A stretch of 12,458 nt of DNA from Sulfurovum sp. (GCA_026985755.1 JALSPX010000124.1:1-12458); one strand, 5' to 3'; shown: positions 6,242 through 12,458, counted from the first letter of the stretch. Notes: generated by a model not told the origin, from the sequence alone. A program made the numbers and translations.

Positions 6242-7237
6242 ATGGCTGTAAAAGTAGCAATCAATGGGCTAGGTAGAATAGGTAGATGTGTCGCAAGAAT
6301 TATTGCAGACAGAGATGATATTGAACTTGTTGCAGTGAATGCATCTGGGACAGAAGAGATGCTTGAATATAATCTTAAATATGATTCTGTACACGGTAGA
6401 CGCAATGATGTCTCTGTTTCAAATGGTTTTTTAAATATGGGCAAAACCAAAGCAAAAATATTTGCCGAGCGTGATTTGAGTAAGATAGACTTTGCTTCTG
6501 CTGGGGCAGAAATCGTGTTGGAGTGTACAGGTGCATTTCTTACTGCTGAGTCTGTGCAACCATACTTCGATAATGGTGTCAAAAAAGTACTCTTCTCTGC
6601 CCCTGCCAAAGACGATACAGCTACCTTTGTGCTTGGTGCCAATGCAGATGACTATGCAGGTCAGACTGTAGTCTCTAATGCAAGCTGTACCACCAATGGA
6701 CTTGCCCCCGTAGCCAAGGTGCTTGATGATGCCTTTGGTATAGAAAATGGATTGATGACAACGATTCACTCGTATACTTCTTCTCAGCCAATACTTGATG
6801 GTAAGCACAAGAAAGACCCAAGAAAAGGAAGAAGTGGTGCAGTCAATCTTGTACCTACTACGACAGGTGCTGCAAAAGCTATCTCAAAAGTATTGCCTAA
6901 CTTAGCAGGCAAAATTAATGGTCAAGCCATTCGTGTGCCTACGCCAGATGTATCGATGGTAGACCTTACAGTGGCACTCAGTAAAGATACAACAGTAGAA
7001 GAGGTACAAAATGCATTTAAGCAGGCTTCTGAAGGTTCTCATAAAGGTATCTTGGGTGTCGATGAAGAGTATAGAGTTTCTCAAGACTTTGTAGGAGAAG
7101 CACTGAGCACTGTGGTGGCACAAGACACCATTCAAGTCATCGGTGGCACTATGGTAAAAGTGCTTTCATGGTACGACAATGAGTGGGGATACTCTTGTCG
7201 TTTGGTAGATATGGCCGTCCATATGAGTAAAAAATAG
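6242..7237 (+). CDS. gap: Type I glyceraldehyde-3-phosphate dehydrogenase, probably NADP(H)-using
   Basis: Interconverts glyceraldehyde-3-phosphate and 1,3-bisphosphoglycerate in glycolysis/gluconeogenesis; a cytoplasmic tetramer in this family. The 331 residues begin with the Rossmann motif INGLGRIGR (7-15). The catalytic cysteine is C149 in SNASCTTNGLAP, the base is H176 in TTIHSYTSSQ, and the C-terminal signature is WYDNEWGYSCR. The usual coenzyme-selecting Asp after strand 2 (VxND) is replaced by A34 in VAVNASGTEE, and the usual Leu-Pro pair near 187-188 reads Gly-Lys (ILDGKHKKD). Both changes resemble NADP-linked, gluconeogenic GapB-type enzymes. The second Cys of the usual CTTNC is Gly. 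A weak AAGGG lies 5-6 bases before the ATG. It is first of three tightly packed genes; pgk follows after 10 bp. Confidence 0.96.
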   Translation: MAVKVAINGLGRIGRCVARIIADRDDIELVAVNASGTEEMLEYNLKYDSVHGRRNDVSVSNGFLNMGKTKAKIFAERDLSKIDFASAGAEIVLECTGAFLTAESVQPYFDNGVKKVLFSAPAKDDTATFVLGANADDYAGQTVVSNASCTTNGLAPVAKVLDDAFGIENGLMTTIHSYTSSQPILDGKHKKDPRKGRSGAVNLVPTTTGAAKAISKVLPNLAGKINGQAIRVPTPDVSMVDLTVALSKDTTVEEVQNAFKQASEGSHKGILGVDEEYRVSQDFVGEALSTVVAQDTIQVIGGTMVKVLSWYDNEWGYSCRLVDMAVHMSKK

Positions 7238-7247
7238 GAATGGGTAT

Positions 7248-8441
7248 ATGCAAACAATAAAAGATATAGAGATTGATGGAAAAACAGTATTTATCCGTTG
7301 TGATTTTAATGTACCAAAAGATGAAGATGGTAATATCACAGATGATAGACGTATACGTGGTGCATTGACGACAATACGCTATTGTATAGACAGGGATTGT
7401 AAAGTGATACTTGCATCACACTATGAGCGTCCAGAACCAGGTAAATATGAAGATAAATACTCTCTCAAACCTGTGGTGCAACGCTTGACAAGATTACTGA
7501 AGATAGCAGAAGATATACGGTTGGCTTCAGATGTTGTAGGAGAAGATGCCAAAACAAAGGCGGCATCACTCAAAGGTGGAGAGGTCTTGGTTTTGGAAAA
7601 CCTACGCTATGAAGCAGGAGAAACCCAAAATGATAGTGCTTTTGCAAAAGAGCTTGCGAGTATGGCAGATATCTATATCAATGATGCCTTTGGCGCATGC
7701 CATAGAGCCCATGCTTCTATAGATGCGATGCCCAAAGTGTTTGATAATAAAAATAAAGCAGCAGGTTTTTTGCTTGCTAAAGAAGTAAACTTTTTTGATA
7801 AAACGTTAGAGAACCCTATTAGACCTTTTGTGGCTGTGGTTGGTGGCTCTAAGGTATCAGGTAAACTTGAGGCACTTAGACAGTTGTTGGACAAAGTAGA
7901 CAAGGTGATTATTGGGGGAGGTATGGCATTTACATTTCTCAAAGCTCAAGGTTATGAGATAGGTAACTCCTTGGTAGAAGATGATCTGCTTGATGAAGCA
8001 CGTACCATTATGATAAAAGCACGTAAAGAGGGTGTGAAATTTTACCTACCTGTCGATGTGGTTTGTGCGCAGAAATTTAGTGAAGAGGGTGTCGCCAAAT
8101 ATTTACCTTCTCAAGAGATTCCCGCAGATTGGATGGGGCTGGACATTGGCCCTGCGAGTTCTAGACTCTTTAGAGAGGTGCTCAATGATGCACAAACCAT
8201 CATATGGAATGGCCCAATGGGTGTTTATGAGATGGATAAGTATGCCAAGGGAAGTATGAAAATGTCTCATGACATCGCAGATACACATGCAACTACAATA
8301 GTAGGTGGTGGAGATACTGCAGATGTCGCACAAAAAGCAGGAGATGTCGATGAGATGACTTTTGTGAGTACAGGTGGTGGCGCGAGTTTGAACCTTATCG
8401 AGGGTAAAAAGATGCCAGGTATTGAAGCATTAAAGGTTTAA
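7248..8441 (+). CDS. pgk: Phosphoglycerate kinase
   Basis: Transfers a phosphoryl group between 1,3-bisphosphoglycerate and ADP; works directly after GAPDH. The 397 residues keep the substrate-binding RxDFNVP motif at 17-23. The SHxxRP motif (S57-H58-Y-E-R61-P) keeps the His and Arg but has YE in place of the usual LG, with an insertion-like PEPGKYEDKY after it. ENLRYEAGE and DAFGACHRAHAS follow. The C-terminal nucleotide domain has GGSKVSGKLE (199-208), GPASSRLF, WNGPMGVYE and FVSTGGGASL. Full length for the family. The ribosome-binding AGGA (7236-7239) overlaps the gap stop codon, pointing to co-translation within one operon. tpiA begins 3 bp after its stop. Confidence 0.97.
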   Translation: MQTIKDIEIDGKTVFIRCDFNVPKDEDGNITDDRRIRGALTTIRYCIDRDCKVILASHYERPEPGKYEDKYSLKPVVQRLTRLLKIAEDIRLASDVVGEDAKTKAASLKGGEVLVLENLRYEAGETQNDSAFAKELASMADIYINDAFGACHRAHASIDAMPKVFDNKNKAAGFLLAKEVNFFDKTLENPIRPFVAVVGGSKVSGKLEALRQLLDKVDKVIIGGGMAFTFLKAQGYEIGNSLVEDDLLDEARTIMIKARKEGVKFYLPVDVVCAQKFSEEGVAKYLPSQEIPADWMGLDIGPASSRLFREVLNDAQTIIWNGPMGVYEMDKYAKGSMKMSHDIADTHATTIVGGGDTADVAQKAGDVDEMTFVSTGGGASLNLIEGKKMPGIEALKV

Positions 8442-8444
8442 ATC

Positions 8445-9137
8445 ATGATATATGCTGCGAATTTTAAGACCAACCATACACGTCAAAGTACAAAAAATTA
8501 TATCGTTGAGCTGAATGAAAAGCTAGGTGTTAAAAAACCAGAAGATAGCGTCTATATTTTTCCTCCCTCTTCTGCATTAGATGTGTATGAGGGTAACTTT
8601 ACACTAGGTACACAAAATGCCTACCCTGCACACAATGGTGCCTATACGGGTGAAATTGGGGTAGAGCAGCTTGATGAGTTTGGTATAAAAACGATTCTTA
8701 TTGGGCATAGCGAACGCCGTGAATATATGGCTGAAACCCAAGAAAAAGTAGCGAACAAATTTAGCTTTTTTCAGGAGCAGGGATTTGAAATCATCTACTG
8801 TATCGGTGAGCCTTTAGCCATACGCGAAAAAGGTTTTGAATCTGTGATGCAATATCTATTAGCACAGTTCGATGGCATCGACATCAACTATGACAAGCTC
8901 ATTGTAGCCTATGAACCTATCTGGGCGATAGGCACTGGACGCTCTGCCACAGTAGAAGAGATATCTACGACACACAGAGCCCTAAAAAAAGCGATCAATG
9001 ATAAACCACTACTCTATGGTGGTTCTGCAAAACCTGAAAATATCAAAGAGATTACGAGTATCACTGGTGTGGATGGCGTCTTGGTAGGATCTGCATCGCT
9101 AGATGCTGGGAGTTTTTCTGAGATGGTGCTTTCTTAG
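8445..9137 (+). CDS. tpiA: Triosephosphate isomerase
   Basis: Interconverts dihydroxyacetone phosphate and glyceraldehyde-3-phosphate, completing the gap-pgk-tpiA set. Substrate-binding N6/K8 lie in ANFKTNHT, the electrophile H88 in LIGHSERRE, and the catalytic E157 in AYEPIWAIGTG. The flexible phosphate loop follows E157, with the phosphate-binding YGGSAKPENI and GVLVGSASL near the C-terminus. At 230 residues it is about 20 shorter than typical TIMs, which fits the compact Campylobacterota form; all catalytic residues are present. AAAGG at 8432-8436 lies inside the pgk 3' end, 8 bases before the ATG. In Campylobacter the next gene is fabI; here the operon ends and an accessory region begins. 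Confidence 0.96.
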   Translation: MIYAANFKTNHTRQSTKNYIVELNEKLGVKKPEDSVYIFPPSSALDVYEGNFTLGTQNAYPAHNGAYTGEIGVEQLDEFGIKTILIGHSERREYMAETQEKVANKFSFFQEQGFEIIYCIGEPLAIREKGFESVMQYLLAQFDGIDINYDKLIVAYEPIWAIGTGRSATVEEISTTHRALKKAINDKPLLYGGSAKPENIKEITSITGVDGVLVGSASLDAGSFSEMVLS

Positions 9138-9225
9138 GCATCTTGAGAACTCTTTTCTATATTACAACGCCTCTTTTTTATTTTTTACGCGTTCTTTAGC
9201 CCCAGCTAAATGATATCTAACTTAT

Positions 9226-9258
9226 GTGGTGGGTTAGAAAACCCACCCTACACATTTT
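9226..9258 (+). terminator. Terminator-like GC-rich hairpin after tpiA (REP-like unit)
   Basis: GGTGGGTT (9228-9235) and AACCCACC (9240-9247) are exact inverted complements around AGAA, and ATTTTT follows a few bases later (9254-9259). It may end the gap-pgk-tpiA transcript. The right half (9237-9254) recurs at 11933-11950, so the unit also behaves as a dispersed palindromic repeat. It lies 90 bases past the tpiA stop in an otherwise T-rich gap with no gene. Confidence 0.5.
9237..9254 (+). repeat. 18-bp direct repeat, left copy
   Basis: GAAAACCCACCCTACACA, identical to 11933-11950. The two copies bracket the ATPase/lipoprotein region about 2.7 kb apart in the same orientation. This left copy is half of a full palindrome, whereas the right copy lacks the matching GGTGGGTT arm. 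Confidence 0.85.
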
Positions 9259-9288
9259 TCTATCTGACTGTAAATAACAAACTTGCAC

Positions 9289-9431
9289 TATAATACATGC
9301 ACTGATATGCATGCCACAGCTGAAACTGTGAAATGAGGAAAACATCCATAGCACAATGGAGATATCAGATATATAAATCAGTCAGTATAAAGACTTATTT
9401 ATATATAATTCAGTCAGTATGAGGAGTATAT
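9289..9431 (+). promoter_or_regulatory. Structured, repeat-rich leader region of the ATPase gene
   Basis: The TATAAT at 9289-9294 could start a leader of about 130 nt. It contains, in order, hairpin CATGCA/TGCATG (9296-9313), hairpin CACAG/CTGTG (9315-9330) and hairpin TCCAT/ATGGA (9345-9360). A 10-bp inverted repeat ATATATAAAT/ATTTATATAT (9369-9378, 9397-9406) follows. A second TATAAT at 9404-9409 lies in the right arm. Two exact copies of TCAGTCAGTAT (9378-9388 and 9410-9420), 32 bp apart, flank it and look like paired protein-binding sites. GAGGAG lies 5 bases before the ATG at 9432. No known riboswitch class is recognised. Confidence 0.5.
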
Positions 9432-10757
9432 ATGAATAAAGATAAAATATTTGAAATATTAAATGACTGGAATTTTTGGTTTAACCCTCTGCCTAAAACG
9501 CATACAAGAAAAAACTATGAAGAAGAGATAGCTAGAAAATCTGGAGCAGGTGAGGTGATAGTCATCAAGGGTGTAAGACGAAGTGGTAAGTCAACACTTT
9601 TAATCAATGAGATAAAAAGGCTCACAGAATGTGGACTTGATGTTAAAAACATACTCTTTGTTAACTTTGAGGACCAACGCTTTAGAATGTTCGATGAACA
9701 GACACTATTGGAAGATATAAAAAATGTTTATTTGGAATACATAAAACCTGTAGGTGACATAGTCATAATGCTTGATGAAGTACAAAATGTCAAAGCATGG
9801 GAACAGTGGGTGCTTAAAGAGTATGAACTGAGTAATAATAGTCTGTATGTAACTGGTTCAAATTCACATCTGTTAGGAGCTGAATTTGGTACGGCACTTA
9901 GTGGTCGCTACCTAGATATAGAAGTTTTTCCACTCTCTTTTAAAGAATATCTTGCTTTTAATGGCATACCTATCAACTCAAAAGCAGAACTGCTACACAA
10001 CAAAATGCTCTTGCAACAACAGTTCAACAGCTATATGGAGTATGGTGGTTTTCCTAAAACAGTGCTACTAAGCGATGAAGCATTAAAAAAAGAGACAGTG
10101 AAAAGCTACTATGACTCCATACTGCTTAAAGACATAGTGGCTAGGTATAAACTAAAGAACTATCAGATACTGAATGAACTGATACTCTTTCTGCTCTCAA
10201 ATAATGCCAGTATCAATGCATATAATAAACTAAAAAACAACTTCTCTAGCTCTTTTGATACCATAAGAGATTATGTGGCGTACCTTACAAACGCATATAT
10301 GATTTTGAGCATACCTAAGTTTGACTACGCTTTAAAAAAACAGATAGCCAACCCTAAAAAGTTTTATGCCATAGACACTGGTTTTTCAAATGCTGTTTCT
10401 TTTAATGTATCTAAAAAAATAGGAGCCAATTTAGAAAATATCATATTTTTAGAGCTGAGAAGAAGAGGTAAAGAAATATATTACTACAAGACCGAAAAAG
10501 GTAGAGAGATAGACTTCTTAATACAAGAGGAAGAGTTCACTGAACTTATACAAGTTTCAGTTACGCTTGAAAATGAAGAAACACGACATAGAGAACTAAG
10601 AGTTTTTTGTGAAGCAAAAAAAGAACTAAGAGGAAAAATTAAAGCGATGCTTATTACCTTTGATAGCTCTGAAGTGATAGAGTATGATGGATGTGAGATT
10701 GAAATTATAAATGTATTGGAATTTTTAATGTTAGAGCGTTTTTTATGCGTTCCATAG
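9432..10757 (+). CDS. Stand-alone ATPase, AAA_14 plus DUF4143
   Basis: A 441-residue protein of the widespread prokaryotic ATPase family with an N-terminal AAA_14 domain and a C-terminal DUF4143 domain. The Walker A is GVRRSGKST (about residues 47-55), the Walker B IVIMLDEVQ (about 110-118), and a sensor-like VTGSNSHLL is followed by LSGRYLDIEVFPLSFKEYL. The C-terminal domain has a PD-(D/E)XK-like arrangement, IFLELRRRG ... GREIDFLIQ ... ELIQVSV. The Lys expected in the last strand is missing (QVSV rather than QVK), so nuclease activity is doubtful. Cellular role of the family is unsettled; many members are scattered accessory genes. GAGGAG lies 5 bases before the ATG, behind a structured leader. 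The stop codon is inside a 7-bp hairpin. There is no obvious operon partner, and the next gene has its own promoter. Confidence 0.93.
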   Translation: MNKDKIFEILNDWNFWFNPLPKTHTRKNYEEEIARKSGAGEVIVIKGVRRSGKSTLLINEIKRLTECGLDVKNILFVNFEDQRFRMFDEQTLLEDIKNVYLEYIKPVGDIVIMLDEVQNVKAWEQWVLKEYELSNNSLYVTGSNSHLLGAEFGTALSGRYLDIEVFPLSFKEYLAFNGIPINSKAELLHNKMLLQQQFNSYMEYGGFPKTVLLSDEALKKETVKSYYDSILLKDIVARYKLKNYQILNELILFLLSNNASINAYNKLKNNFSSSFDTIRDYVAYLTNAYMILSIPKFDYALKKQIANPKKFYAIDTGFSNAVSFNVSKKIGANLENIIFLELRRRGKEIYYYKTEKGREIDFLIQEEEFTELIQVSVTLENEETRHRELRVFCEAKKELRGKIKAMLITFDSSEVIEYDGCEIEIINVLEFLMLERFLCVP

Positions 10758-10772
10758 CTTCATAGGCTGTGG
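10752..10772 (+). other. Hairpin spanning the ATPase stop codon
   Basis: CCATAGC (10752-10758) pairs with GCTGTGG (10766-10772), including one G-T pair, around a 7-base loop. The TAG stop lies in the left arm. GGAGGAAAATCC follows, resembling the sequence after the hairpin at 9315-9330. No T-tract follows. Confidence 0.5.
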
Positions 10773-10812
10773 CACGGAGGAAAATCCTAAATTTAGCACT
10801 TGATGGATATAT

Positions 10813-10843
10813 GGGGGGGTATTTAAGTATATTTTGGTAGAAT
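10813..10843 (+). promoter_or_regulatory. Candidate lipoprotein-gene promoter containing a G7 tract
   Basis: TAGAAT at 10838-10843 is a plausible -10 box, 29 bases before the ATG at 10873. Seven consecutive G residues (10813-10819) fall where a -35 element would be, about 18 bases upstream of the box. Homopolymeric G tracts are a recognised source of phase variation in Campylobacterota; seven is near the short end. Confidence 0.45.
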
Positions 10844-10872
10844 TTAAACTAGATTAAAATAAAAGGAAAAAG

Positions 10873-11640
10873 ATGAAACAAAAAATAAAGTATATGAAAG
10901 TTATTTCTGCACTTAGTATGACACTTGTTTTGAGTGGCTGTGGCGTAGGAATGGGTACTGGAAGTAAATCAGGAATAACACATAATGGTTCTAATTATGG
11001 TACAGTGAAATCACCCTACACTGGTAAAATATGGTTAGATCGAAATCTTGGAGCGGAGAGAGCATGTGCTACCCCTAATGATCCCAAATGTTATGGAGAT
11101 CTTTATCAATGGGGTCGAAATACTGATGGACACGAAAAACGAAACAGCGAAACAACTACCGTTAAAGAAATCAGTATTAAAAATACAAGTTCAAAATTTG
11201 TATTGGGCGGCGATTGGATGGAAGATGGAGAAGACAATGGTGGAGCTTATAGAGATGCCAATTGGCAAAGAACAGATGGAGGCTCAGTCTGTCCTAAGGG
11301 CTTTAGAATACCAACTGTCGATGAAGCTGAAGCAGAATTGGATATATTAGATGTATCTAGAATAAATAGAAACAATACATTAGATAAAAATTTTTTAAAA
11401 TTGCCGACTGGAGGTTGGCGTCTTAATGGATGGATGGCATATGGCAAAGAGGGAGAGATAACACTAAAATATTATGATGATAATCCATTTGGAGCTATTT
11501 GGGTCTATAATGTTAGTCAACCTACTGATTACTATGGTTTTACTAAAGATGATTCTTACGTTGGTGGGTCAGAATTTCCATTCGACCGAAGTGTGGGTCT
11601 CAGTGTACGTTGTATAAAAGATGACTCAGAGTCAAATTAA
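10873..11640 (+). CDS. FISUMP-domain lipoprotein
   Basis: A 255-residue protein with a basic start and a hydrophobic helix ending in the lipobox L20-S21-G22-C23, so it should be processed by signal peptidase II and lipid-anchored. A Gly/Ser-rich spacer follows. Then comes the Fibrobacter-succinogenes-major-paralogous-type domain: VKSPYTGKIWLDRNLGAERA, CYGDLYQWGRNTDGHEKR, a ...WQRTDGGSVCPKGFRIPT segment, LPTGGWR and the closing GLSVRC. Paired cysteines in CATPNDPKC, CPKGFR and RCIK may form disulfides. The biochemical function of FISUMP proteins is not established; surface location is inferred. AAGGA lies 6 bases before the ATG. It sits between two hairpin elements in the accessory segment and is not obviously linked to the ATPase by function. 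Confidence 0.9.
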   Translation: MKQKIKYMKVISALSMTLVLSGCGVGMGTGSKSGITHNGSNYGTVKSPYTGKIWLDRNLGAERACATPNDPKCYGDLYQWGRNTDGHEKRNSETTTVKEISIKNTSSKFVLGGDWMEDGEDNGGAYRDANWQRTDGGSVCPKGFRIPTVDEAEAELDILDVSRINRNNTLDKNFLKLPTGGWRLNGWMAYGKEGEITLKYYDDNPFGAIWVYNVSQPTDYYGFTKDDSYVGGSEFPFDRSVGLSVRCIKDDSESN

Positions 11641-11881
11641 GGCTTCGACTGTACATGTAGATAATCTAAGCTTTATCCATTTCACAGCTCTTACTGTGCA
11701 ATGGATAGTTGGACCTTAGAAAAAGGGTTAAGAAGTGTTAAATATCCACCTTTCCAACCCTTCAAAAAAACATCAATGTATTAAGAAACACAATACGTAA
11801 TCGCTTCTCGCTTACATGTACCCATGGTTTAAAGCTTAGAAGTCGGAAGTTAGGTTTAAATAAGAGTATATACCAAATATA
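11641..11881. other. Gene-free, hairpin- and repeat-rich stretch after the lipoprotein gene
   Basis: No credible ORF. It holds a strong hairpin, with TATCCATT (11674-11681) and CACAG (11683-11687) pairing with CTGTG (11694-11698) and AATGGATA (11700-11707), 13 of 14 pairs around CTCTTA. It also holds a distant inverted repeat AAGGGTT/AACCCTT (11723-11729, 11756-11762) followed by an A-run. An imperfect direct repeat, GCTTC-N5-TACATGTA then AAGCTT, occurs at 11642-11674 and 11803-11837. A degenerate heptamer run (TTAGAAG TCGGAAG TTAGG) lies at 11836-11854. It could be a decayed mobile element or a small RNA locus; neither is shown. Confidence 0.6.
11674..11707. repeat. Long hairpin with CACAG/CTGTG stem core
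   Basis: The inverted repeat pairs 13 of 14 positions with a six-base loop. The core CACAGCT-N3-ACTGTG, followed by one base and AATG, matches the hairpin at 9315-9330 upstream of the ATPase. No T-tract follows on the plus strand, so simple termination of the lipoprotein transcript is not well supported. Confidence 0.65.
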
Positions 11882-11911
11882 TAAACAAAAAGTAGGAATA
11901 TATTCCTACTT
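11882..11911 (-). terminator. Intrinsic terminator of nusA
   Basis: A perfect 22-bp palindrome (11890-11911, half-site AAGTAGGAATA) folds into a stem with TTCCTACTT as its 3' arm on the minus strand. The minus strand then reads TTTTTGTTTAT. It lies 46 bases past the nusA stop, with orientation and T-tract right for minus-strand transcripts. Confidence 0.85.
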
Positions 11912-11932
11912 GTGATGTTAGCGACACTTTTG

Positions 11933-11950
11933 GAAAACCCACCCTACACA
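11933..11950 (+). repeat. 18-bp direct repeat, right copy
   Basis: GAAAACCCACCCTACACA, an exact match to 9237-9254, only 6 bases from the nusA stop and inside its 3' untranslated region. The surrounding sequence does not match the left copy. Confidence 0.85.
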
Positions 11951-11956
11951 CATTGA

Positions 11957-12458
11957 CTATTTAAACAAGTCAGATAAGGCAGTAGTATCTGTGGTTTTGG
12001 CTACTTCTGGTTCGCTTGAATCTACTTGGCGTTCTGCGACACCCTCTACTTCATTGAGCTCTATGGTATATCCTGTCAACATAGACGCCAGACGGATATT
12101 GATACCCGATTTACCAATGGCTTTGGCTTTTTGGTCTCCTGTGATGTTGATGATAGCTTTTTTCTCGGCTGCATCTACTTTGATACTTTGGGTAATGGCA
12201 GGGCTTAGTGCTCGCGTGATAAATACTTCGGGGATAGGAGAGTACTCAATACAGTCTATATTTTCACCGTTAAGCTCTTCGCTCACTGCGTTAATACGTA
12301 CCCCTTTTACACCTACAGCGGCACCGATAGGGTCAACGTTCATCTGCTCTGTTTTTAGGGCAATTTTGGCACGTTCTCCTGGAATTCTGGCAGCATTAAC
12401 AATCTCTACTACACCATCTGCAATTTCTGGTACTTCTGAAGCCATAAGTGCTTCCAAA
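11957..12458 (-). CDS. nusA: Transcription termination/antitermination factor NusA, C-terminal part
   Basis: NusA binds RNA polymerase and nascent RNA, affecting pausing, termination and antitermination. Only the last ~166 residues are inside the window; the gene continues past the right edge, so the first in-frame codon (TTG) is internal, not a start. Visible are the end of the S1 region with LMASEVPEIADGVVEIV, then AARIPGERAKIAL. KH1 has DPIGAAVGVKGVRINAVSEE and LNGENIDCIEYS. KH2 has AIGKSGINIRLASMLTGYTIEL, with Ile where GQN is usual. After KH2 there is only a short acidic tail ending ALSDLFK, so the C-terminal acidic repeats found in gammaproteobacterial NusA are absent. The stop is TAG, followed by the terminator at 11882-11911. 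Confidence 0.95.
   Translation of the reverse strand, partial: LEALMASEVPEIADGVVEIVNAARIPGERAKIALKTEQMNVDPIGAAVGVKGVRINAVSEELNGENIDCIEYSPIPEVFITRALSPAITQSIKVDAAEKKAIINITGDQKAKAIGKSGINIRLASMLTGYTIELNEVEGVAERQVDSSEPEVAKTTDTTALSDLFK

Noticed and set aside
6193..6642. 149-residue minus-strand ORF opposite gap
   Set aside because: Antisense to the start of gap and overlapping the divergent promoter; the composition is that of an antisense frame.
9138..9190. Intrinsic terminator directly after the tpiA stop
   Set aside because: There are T-runs (CTTTTTTATTTTTT), but the only pairing before them is AGGC/GCCT over a loop of about 29 bases. The hairpin at 9228-9247 is better.
9378..9420. CRISPR array
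   Set aside because: Only two 11-bp repeats are present with a 21-bp AT-rich spacer; there is no third repeat and no cas gene.
9296..9431. Known riboswitch or self-cleaving ribozyme in the ATPase leader
   Set aside because: Several hairpins are present, but the conserved cores of common classes (for example the hammerhead CUGANGA/GAAA pair or the cyclic-di-GMP motif) are not.
9296..11760. Integron cassette array with attC sites
   Set aside because: Although hairpins punctuate the genes, no paired RYYYAAC/GTTRRRY core sites at suitable spacing were found. A lone GTTGGAC at 11708 has no partner, and no integrase is present.
11641..11956. Small protein gene in the long gap before nusA
   Set aside because: Only very short frames occur (for example 7 codons from the ATG at 11816), without ribosome-binding sites.

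Overview
The window looks like a piece of chromosome from a Campylobacterota (Epsilonproteobacteria) member, most likely near Sulfurovum. The base composition is AT-rich. The linked blocks gmk-tatA-argS and nadD/gap-pgk-tpiA are arrangements typical of that phylum. The genus is an inference from gene order and protein style; no search was run.

Layout. Positions 1-1343 (minus) hold an open-ended polytopic membrane protein with an early Asp-Asp-Trp loop, resembling GT-C-type glycosyltransferase-like proteins. A divergent promoter region separates it from a plus-strand block: a receiver-like protein with a charged tail (1470-2195), gmk (overlapping it by one base), tatA, argS and a small four-helix membrane protein. 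Converging on this block, on the minus strand, is one ORF encoding NadD fused in frame to the ribosome silencing factor RsfS (5262-6179). From the opposite side of a very short, palindromic divergent promoter runs the tight operon gap-pgk-tpiA (6242-9137). It encodes three consecutive enzymes of lower glycolysis/gluconeogenesis. The GAPDH carries substitutions at both classical cofactor-selectivity positions, which suggests NADP(H) use.

From 9138 to 11956 the character changes to an accessory region. A structured, repeat-rich leader precedes a stand-alone AAA_14/DUF4143 ATPase (9432-10757). Next comes a lipoprotein with a Fibrobacter-succinogenes-major-paralogous (FISUMP) domain (10873-11640), whose promoter region contains a G7 tract. 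About 300 bp of hairpin-rich non-coding DNA follows. An 18-bp direct repeat (9237-9254 and 11933-11950) brackets the region, and three look-alike hairpins with CACAG/CTGTG-type stems punctuate the two genes. The window ends in the 3' part of nusA on the minus strand (KH domains), with a clear intrinsic terminator at 11882-11911.

How the genes relate: most are housekeeping (nucleotide synthesis, Tat export, tRNA charging, NAD synthesis, central carbon flow, transcription elongation). The accessory segment is the only part that looks mobile or strain-variable. I found no tRNA, rRNA, CRISPR array, transposase or recognised riboswitch. The strongest candidates for something unusual are the NadD-RsfS fusion with a retained internal ribosome-binding site and the hairpin-punctuated accessory segment.
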